In this document: piece after piece, positions 57,544-64,000 of the stretch
Numbering within the stretch: the first letter of the stretch is position 1
Layout of the letters: every line of letters begins with the position of its first letter
NCBI GenBank assembly: GCA_004210915.1
Contig: SEGS01000007.1
Coordinates: 46,175-110,174 of the forward strand
Reading direction: 5' to 3'
Source: Variovorax sp.
Lineage (GTDB): Bacteria > Pseudomonadota > Gammaproteobacteria > Burkholderiales > Burkholderiaceae_C
Length of the DNA stretch: 64,000 nt
Translations under genes and position numbers: made by a program
Notes under the pieces: model-generated
Databases searched by the model: none
Seen by the model: only the letters and a program-made list of their open reading frames with translations
Told to the model about the DNA's origin: nothing

Positions 57544-58133
57544 TGACAGCAGGGAAACCGATGCGAAAACTGGGTCTGGCGGGTGCGGCAATCTTCGGAG
57601 CGCTGGTGGTCATCTTGTGGTTCAAGCGGCCCGACAGCTCCGCCGCCTGGGCGGCCTGGGTCCAAACCTTCGGCGTCATTCTTGCCATCTTGTGGGCGGT
57701 CTGGCTTCAATCGCAAGCCGCCGGCCAGGGTGCGCGGCAGGCCGGGCAGGTCGCGGCGATCTTCGCCTCCAACATGCACTGGGTTTTTCGTGAGCTCAGC
57801 GACGCTTGCGCCAAGCGCAGCTGGGCCGACTACGCCGTACACCGGCGCATCCTCGGCGAGATCCTGTTGCAGGGGCGCGAAGTCACGCTCCAACTGCTGG
57901 ATGGACGGTCATTGGCCATGGCCACCAGTCTGCGTGCCATCGCCGTCGAGGCGCTGGAGCTGACAGAAAGTCACCACCAGCAAGGCAACTGGACGGGGTT
58001 GCAGGTCTATTTCGACAAGCGCCTGCCCAGCATCGCTGCGTGGCTCTCGGCGACCGGCCATCCGCCCGAGAGCAGCGGCCCGACCGACTACGCCGGCCTG
58101 CGTACCTCCTTCGGGCACTTGGGCGAGCCCTGA
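57543..58133 (+). CDS. Hypothetical membrane-anchored protein
   Basis: A 196-residue protein with two N-terminal membrane segments, LGLAGAAIFGALVVILWF (about residues 9-26) and WVQTFGVILAILWAVWLQ (about 39-56), then a cytosolic helical domain (about 65-190). No enzymatic motif is visible. ATG 57543 overlaps the previous stop; a GTG at 57540 or the later MRKLG start are alternatives. I do not recognise the family. Confidence 0.65.
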   Translation: MTAGKPMRKLGLAGAAIFGALVVILWFKRPDSSAAWAAWVQTFGVILAILWAVWLQSQAAGQGARQAGQVAAIFASNMHWVFRELSDACAKRSWADYAVHRRILGEILLQGREVTLQLLDGRSLAMATSLRAIAVEALELTESHHQQGNWTGLQVYFDKRLPSIAAWLSATGHPPESSGPTDYAGLRTSFGHLGEP

Positions 58134-58221
58134 TCTGCGCGCCCGCGGGAGGGTCCAACCGTTCGCGCCGCGCGCCGCGTGAGAAAATCGTCGCCTGCCC
58201 AGCACTTCCCGACAGTTCCGA

Positions 58222-59226
58222 GTGACCCCCAGAAGCGACTTGAATCCACGTCCGGACGCCATGCGTGTGAGCGTTGCGCCGATGATGGATTGGACGGACA
58301 GGCATTGCCGTTATCTGCACCGCCTGCTGACCCGCCATGCGCTGCTCTACACCGAGATGGTGACCACCGGCGCGCTCATTCACGGCGACGTGCCGCGGCA
58401 CCTGCGCTTCAACGTGGAAGAGCACGCGGTCGCGTTGCAGCTCGGTGGCAGCGAGCCAGCCGATCTTGCGCATTGCGCGAAGCTCGGTGAGGAATGGGGT
58501 TACGACGAGATCAACATCAACTGCGGCTGCCCGAGCGAGCGCGTGCAGCGCGGCGCCTTCGGTGCCTGCCTCATGGCCGAGCCGCAGCTCGTGGCCGACT
58601 GCGTGAAGGCCATGGTCGACGCGACGAGCTTGCCCGTGACAGTCAAGCACCGCATCGGGATCGACAAGACGGAGAGCTACGAGTTCGTGCGGGACTTCGT
58701 CGGTACCGTGGCCGAAGCGGGGTGCGAGACATTCATCGTGCACGCGCGTAACGCCTGGCTCAAGGGCTTGTCGCCCAAGCAGAACCGCGAGGTGCCGCCG
58801 CTGCGCTACGAGCTCGTGCACCGACTGAAACATGACTTTCCGGCTCTGCGCTTCTCGATCAACGGCGGCATCGCCGACGAGTCGACAGTGCTCGAACAAC
58901 TGCGGCTGCTCGACGGCGTGATGGTCGGGCGCGAGGCCTATCACAACCCCTGGTGGCTGAGCGAGTGGGATGCGGCATTCTTCGGCGAGGTGCCCGGCGA
59001 GCTCACGCGTGAAGGGGTGGAAGCGCAGATGTGCGACTACATGGCGCGCGAGGCCGCAGAGCACGGCACGCCGTGGTCGAACATTGCGCGTCACATGCTG
59101 GGCTTGCGCAACGGCTTGCCGGGGGCGCGTCGCTGGCGGCAGGTGTGGAGCGACCACAAGCTCAAGGGGCTCGCGCCGCACGCCGTGATGGCGATTGCGC
59201 ACGAGCCCGTGGCGCAGGCGGCTTGA
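58222..59226 (+). CDS. dusA: tRNA-dihydrouridine synthase A
   Basis: A 334-residue FMN-dependent TIM-barrel enzyme that reduces uridine 20/20a in tRNA. RVSVAPMMDWTDRHCRYLHR, NINCGCPSERVQRGAFGACLM (catalytic Cys in GACLM) and the DusA-specific KGLSPKQNREVPPLRYELV are clear. The GTG at 58222 gives the longest form; ATG 58261 (MRVSVAPM) is equally plausible and starts directly at the barrel. It stands alone in a forward orientation, convergent with the GntR gene. Confidence 0.93.
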   Translation: MTPRSDLNPRPDAMRVSVAPMMDWTDRHCRYLHRLLTRHALLYTEMVTTGALIHGDVPRHLRFNVEEHAVALQLGGSEPADLAHCAKLGEEWGYDEININCGCPSERVQRGAFGACLMAEPQLVADCVKAMVDATSLPVTVKHRIGIDKTESYEFVRDFVGTVAEAGCETFIVHARNAWLKGLSPKQNREVPPLRYELVHRLKHDFPALRFSINGGIADESTVLEQLRLLDGVMVGREAYHNPWWLSEWDAAFFGEVPGELTREGVEAQMCDYMAREAAEHGTPWSNIARHMLGLRNGLPGARRWRQVWSDHKLKGLAPHAVMAIAHEPVAQAA

Positions 59227-59230
59227 AGGT

Positions 59231-59285
59231 CAAAAGGGCCTGAAGCGCCCGTGGGGTGGGCGCCTCCAGCTATCAAAACCAGAGC
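59231..59285. repeat. Intergenic hairpin plus GCTATCAAAACC-type repeat
   Basis: GCGCCC (59245-59250) pairs with GGGCGC (59258-59263). Then GCTATCAAAACCAGAGC (59269-59285) follows, an imperfect copy of the GCTAT-ATAGC repeat also found at 63736. The latter resembles a short repeat I recall as very abundant in Comamonadaceae. It lies between two convergent genes and has no T-tract, so it is not a clear terminator. Confidence 0.6.
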
Positions 59286-59292
59286 GCTTGGC

Positions 59293-59940
59293 TCAGGTGG
59301 CTGCTTCGAGCCCATTCGCGAAATGCGCGCGCATGCGCACCGCCGCTGCCTCGGCATCGCGCGCTTCGATCGCGTCCATGATCGCCCGGTGTTCCTTGAG
59401 CGATTCGCCGATGCGTCCCGACTTCAGCAGCGAGTTGTGCCGGTTGAGCTTCATCACCTTGCGCAGGTCCGCCACCATCTGGTCACGCCAGCGGTTGTTC
59501 GCGATCGCGAGCAGCCGCATGTGAAAGCGCTCGTTGATCGCAAAGAAGAGCTCGCGATCGACGTGGCCCGGGCGCGCCGCCGCCGCCAGTTCCGTGTGCA
59601 GGCGCCGCAGGTCGTCTCGCTCCGCGTCGGTGGCGCGCGCGGCCACGACGCCCGCCGCATCGCTCTCCAGAAGCGCGAGCAGGTGGTACACGTCTGCCAG
59701 GTCCTGCTCCGACACCTCGGTCACGTAGGCGCCGCGGCGCACCTTCATCGTCACCAGGCCCTCGGCGGCGAGTACCTTCAACGCTTCCCTTAGCGGTGTG
59801 CGGCTGATGCCGTACTCCTCGGCGAGCTTCATTTCGTCGATCCAGCTGCCCGGCTCCAGCTCCCGCCGGAAGATGCGCTGACGCAGCAGCTCGGCCACCT
59901 CTTCGTAGAGAGCGCGCGGGGTCAGGGTAAGGGCGGACAT
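59293..59940 (-). CDS. GntR-family (FCD/FadR-type) transcriptional regulator
   Basis: A 215-residue regulator. The N-terminal winged helix (about 1-70) contains ELEPGSWIDEMKLAEEYGIS and RTPLREALKVLAAEGLV, the usual GntR recognition region. The C-terminal FCD domain has RERFHMRLL-like NERFHMRLLAI and EHRAIMDAIEARDAEAA with metal-binding His residues. It is divergent from methylmalonyl-CoA mutase and probably controls it in response to an organic acid. ATG 59940 is preferred to 59949. Confidence 0.9.
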   Translation of the reverse strand: MSALTLTPRALYEEVAELLRQRIFRRELEPGSWIDEMKLAEEYGISRTPLREALKVLAAEGLVTMKVRRGAYVTEVSEQDLADVYHLLALLESDAAGVVAARATDAERDDLRRLHTELAAAARPGHVDRELFFAINERFHMRLLAIANNRWRDQMVADLRKVMKLNRHNSLLKSGRIGESLKEHRAIMDAIEARDAEAAAVRMRAHFANGLEAAT

Positions 59941-59968
59941 GGGCCGCAATGTACTGCAAAAAACGCGA

Positions 59969-59998
59969 TTGAATTAATAATTACGGATGCGTTAGACT
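59969..59998 (+). promoter_or_regulatory. Sigma70-like promoter of the methylmalonyl-CoA mutase operon with possible GntR operator
   Basis: TTGAAT (-35, 59969-59974), an 18-bp spacer and TAGACT (-10, 59993-59998) lie 34 bp before the mutase ATG. The spacer starts with AATTAATAATT, an AT-rich near-palindrome in otherwise GC-rich DNA and a fair candidate operator for the divergent GntR regulator. Confidence 0.55.
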
Positions 59999-60031
59999 GG
60001 TCAAAATTGCACGGACGCCGCCCGCACTGCC

Positions 60032-62197
<2,166 letters not shown>

Positions 62198-62209
62198 TCG
62201 GGGCGCGCG

Positions 62210-62680
62210 GTGCGGGACCTTTCATCGCGGCTTTCGCTGCAACCGGTCGAGGACAGCGACTTCGAAGCCATGCTGGCGCTGCGCATCGACGCGATGCGCC
62301 CGAGCCTGGAGCGCGTGGGTCGATTCGACCCGCAGCGCTCGCGCGAGCGGCTGACCGCCGGCTTCGACGCGCCCTACATGCACCACATCGTGCTCGATGG
62401 CGAGCATCGAGTGGGCTTCGTCACACTGAAGCCCGAGGGTCCGGATGCGCTGCGTCTCGACCACCTGTTCCTGCGCACCGGCTTCCAGGGCGTGGGCATC
62501 GGCGAATGGGTACTGCGCTGGGCGATGGCACAGGCCCGCGCGCAGCAACTCGACATCAGGCTCACCGCGCTTTTGCAGAGCGACGCCAATCGCTTCTATC
62601 TGCGCCACGGCTTCGTGCTCGAAGGCGAAGAGGGCGTGGACGTGCACTATCGCTGGCGCGTGCGGGAGTCGGTGTCTTGA
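62210..62680 (+). CDS. GNAT-family N-acetyltransferase between the mutase and its chaperone
   Basis: A 156-residue GCN5-like protein. RLDHLFLRTGFQGVGIGEWV contains the acetyl-CoA-binding Q/RxxGxG/A motif as QGVGIG, followed by SDANRFYLRHGFV typical of motif B. The start is GTG 62210 (MRDLSSRLSLQPVEDSDF), 12 bp after the mutase. The stop overlaps the MeaB start. The substrate is unknown; the position suggests a link to mutase function but could be incidental. Confidence 0.85.
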   Translation: MRDLSSRLSLQPVEDSDFEAMLALRIDAMRPSLERVGRFDPQRSRERLTAGFDAPYMHHIVLDGEHRVGFVTLKPEGPDALRLDHLFLRTGFQGVGIGEWVLRWAMAQARAQQLDIRLTALLQSDANRFYLRHGFVLEGEEGVDVHYRWRVRESVS

Positions 62681-63732
62681 GCGCAGTGGCGGTGCTGGAG
62701 ACCGCGTTGACCGGTGCTGCCGCGATGCCGCAGCGCCGAGCCATCGCCAAGGCGATCACGCTGCTCGAGTCCACACGCACCGATCACCGCGCCGAGGCCG
62801 ACGAGCTCCTCACCGCCTTGCTGCCACGCACAGGCAATTCGTTCCGCCTCGGCATCTCCGGCGTGCCCGGTGTCGGCAAGTCCACCTTCATCGAAACGCT
62901 GGGGCTCTTCCTTATCGACCTGGGCCATCGCGTCGCCGTGCTCACCATCGACCCGTCGTCGACCGTCTCGGGCGGCTCCATCCTGGGCGACAAGACGCGC
63001 ATGGAGCGCCTGTCGGTGCACGAGCGTGCGTACATCCGCCCGAGCCCGTCCTCGGGCACCCTGGGCGGCGTTGCCGAGAAAACGCGCGAGGCGATGCTGG
63101 TGTGCGAGGCTGCAGGCTATGACATCGTCATCGTCGAAACCGTCGGCGTCGGCCAGAGCGAAACCGCGGTCGCGGGCATGACCGACATGTTCGTGCTGAT
63201 GCAGTTGCCCAACGCCGGCGACGATCTGCAAGCGATCAAGAAGGGCGTGATGGAGTTGGCCGACCTGGTCGTCATCAACAAGGCCGACCTCGACAAGGAC
63301 GCGGCGACGCGCGCGCAGGCGCAGATCACTTCGGCCCTGCGCCTCTTCGGCCACCACGGCAACCCGGCGCACGCGCAGGCCATGCAGGCGGCGCACGCCA
63401 CGCCAGGCTCGTCGGAGGCGGAGGTGCGTTTCTGGCTGCCGCGCGTCATGCAGCTGAGCGCGCTGCTCGGCACGGGCGTCGACACCTTCTGGACCTCGGT
63501 CAGCGAGTTCCGCGTGCTGCAGACGGCCAACGGCAAGCTCGCGACACGGCGCGAGAAGCAGGCGCTCGCGTGGATGTGGGAGCGCATCGACACCGGCCTC
63601 AAGCAAGCCTTCAAGCAGCATCCGCAGGTGCGCGAGCTGCTGCCCGCCTTCACGCGGCAGGTGGCCGCGGGCCAGCTGCCTGCCTCCACAGCCGCACGAA
63701 ATCTGCTCGCAGCGGCCGCCAGCCGGGCGTGA
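62677..63732 (+). CDS. meaB: MeaB/ArgK-type GTPase chaperone of methylmalonyl-CoA mutase
   Basis: A 351-residue P-loop GTPase. GVPGVGKST is Walker [22 protein letters not shown] is the switch region, ETVGVGQSE contains switch II and NKADLDKD is the base-recognition NKxD motif. It protects and reloads the B12 cofactor of the mutase. The TTG at 62677 overlaps the GNAT stop (TTGA), which I take as the start; GTG 62686 is the alternative. Confidence 0.94.
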   Translation: MSAVAVLETALTGAAAMPQRRAIAKAITLLESTRTDHRAEADELLTALLPRTGNSFRLGISGVPGVGKSTFIETLGLFLIDLGHRVAVLTIDPSSTVSGGSILGDKTRMERLSVHERAYIRPSPSSGTLGGVAEKTREAMLVCEAAGYDIVIVETVGVGQSETAVAGMTDMFVLMQLPNAGDDLQAIKKGVMELADLVVINKADLDKDAATRAQAQITSALRLFGHHGNPAHAQAMQAAHATPGSSEAEVRFWLPRVMQLSALLGTGVDTFWTSVSEFRVLQTANGKLATRREKQALAWMWERIDTGLKQAFKQHPQVRELLPAFTRQVAAGQLPASTAARNLLAAAASRA

Positions 63733-63735
63733 GAA

Positions 63736-63752
63736 GCTATCAAAACCATAGC
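63736..63752. repeat. GCTATCAAAACCATAGC repeat
   Basis: GCTAT and ATAGC form a 5-bp dyad around CAAAACC in the 50-bp gap between meaB and the carboxylase gene. It is a near copy of the element at 59269-59285 and resembles a very common short repeat of Comamonadaceae genomes. Confidence 0.6.
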
Positions 63753-63782
63753 AAATCGTATCTTCAGCTTCGGAACCACACC

Positions 63783-64000
63783 ATGCAAGAACTGATCGAC
63801 CAACTCGAAGAACGCCGTGCCAAGGCCCGCCTGGGCGGCGGCCAGAAGCGCATCGACGCGCAGCACAAGAAGGGCAAGCTGACCGCCCGCGAGCGCATCG
63901 AGCTGCTGCTGGACGACGGCACCTTCGAAGAGTGGGACATGTTCGTCGAGCACCGCTCGGTCGACTTCGGCATGGCCGAGCAGAAGATCCCCGGCGACGG
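63783..64000 (+). CDS. Acyl-CoA carboxylase beta subunit (propionyl-CoA carboxylase type), 5' part
   Basis: The gene runs off the window end after 72 complete codons. It begins [20 protein letters not shown], followed by [25 protein letters not shown] and [12 protein letters not shown], the standard N-terminus of biotin-dependent acyl-CoA carboxylase transferase subunits. Following mutase and MeaB, it is probably the propionyl-CoA carboxylase beta chain. The biotin and carboxylase parts are outside the window. Confidence 0.9.
   Translation, partial: MQELIDQLEERRAKARLGGGQKRIDAQHKKGKLTARERIELLLDDGTFEEWDMFVEHRSVDFGMAEQKIPGD

Overview
The window is high-GC DNA of a beta-proteobacterium, most likely Comamonadaceae and plausibly Variovorax. 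Support comes from the gene content (Bug-type binding proteins, fused LivM-LivG, PHB reductase, duplicated Rieske oxygenases, methylmalonyl-CoA pathway) and from short intergenic repeats I associate with that family. No rRNA, tRNA, CRISPR or phage gene was seen. The left and right ends cut genes (an indolepyruvate oxidoreductase beta-like protein and an acyl-CoA carboxylase beta subunit).

1-22227 (+): one long, tightly coupled aromatic-acid catabolic and uptake cluster. It holds an IorB-like subunit, a PDR-type reductase, two paralogous Rieske oxygenases (alpha plus beta each), a CoA ligase, a thiolase, a DUF35/OB-fold protein fused to a degenerate SDR, a kynurenine-formamidase-like cyclase, three further SDRs, three paralogous periplasmic binding proteins serving one LivH/LivMG/LivF transporter, a second CoA ligase broken by an internal deletion, a MarR regulator and a 4HBT thioesterase. 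The set resembles the auxin (indole-3-acetate) degradation loci of Variovorax, but the substrate is inferred.

22348-29123: a lower-GC island with a CaiB transferase, a divergent LysR regulator, a four-gene operon (Bug, two enoyl-CoA hydratases, Bug), an IS5-family transposase remnant and a long inverted repeat.

29184-46782 (-): a catecholate siderophore operon of about 17.6 kb read right to left: YncE-like lipoprotein, heme-type ABC importer (hmuTUV), lipoprotein esterase, MFS exporter, entC, isochorismatase (entB part), entA, entE, free aryl carrier protein, EntF-like NRPS (predicted Ser-activating), Bug binding protein, M20 amidohydrolase. It starts at a Fur-box promoter (about 47050) followed by a 200-nt leader with an intrinsic terminator just before the first gene. 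The NRPS has lost the N-terminus of its condensation domain.

47206-53924 (-): EVE protein, MFS carrier, exo/endonuclease/phosphatase-family hydrolase and a Ugp-like ABC importer, probably one operon read right to left, with a family-specific repeat between the binding-protein and permease genes.

54053-64000: mostly housekeeping: acetoacetyl-CoA reductase with a strong terminator, a CPA2 K+/H+ antiporter, unknown small proteins, tRNA-dihydrouridine synthase A, then a FadR-type regulator divergent from methylmalonyl-CoA mutase, GNAT, MeaB chaperone and carboxylase beta subunit (propionyl-CoA/methylmalonyl-CoA metabolism).
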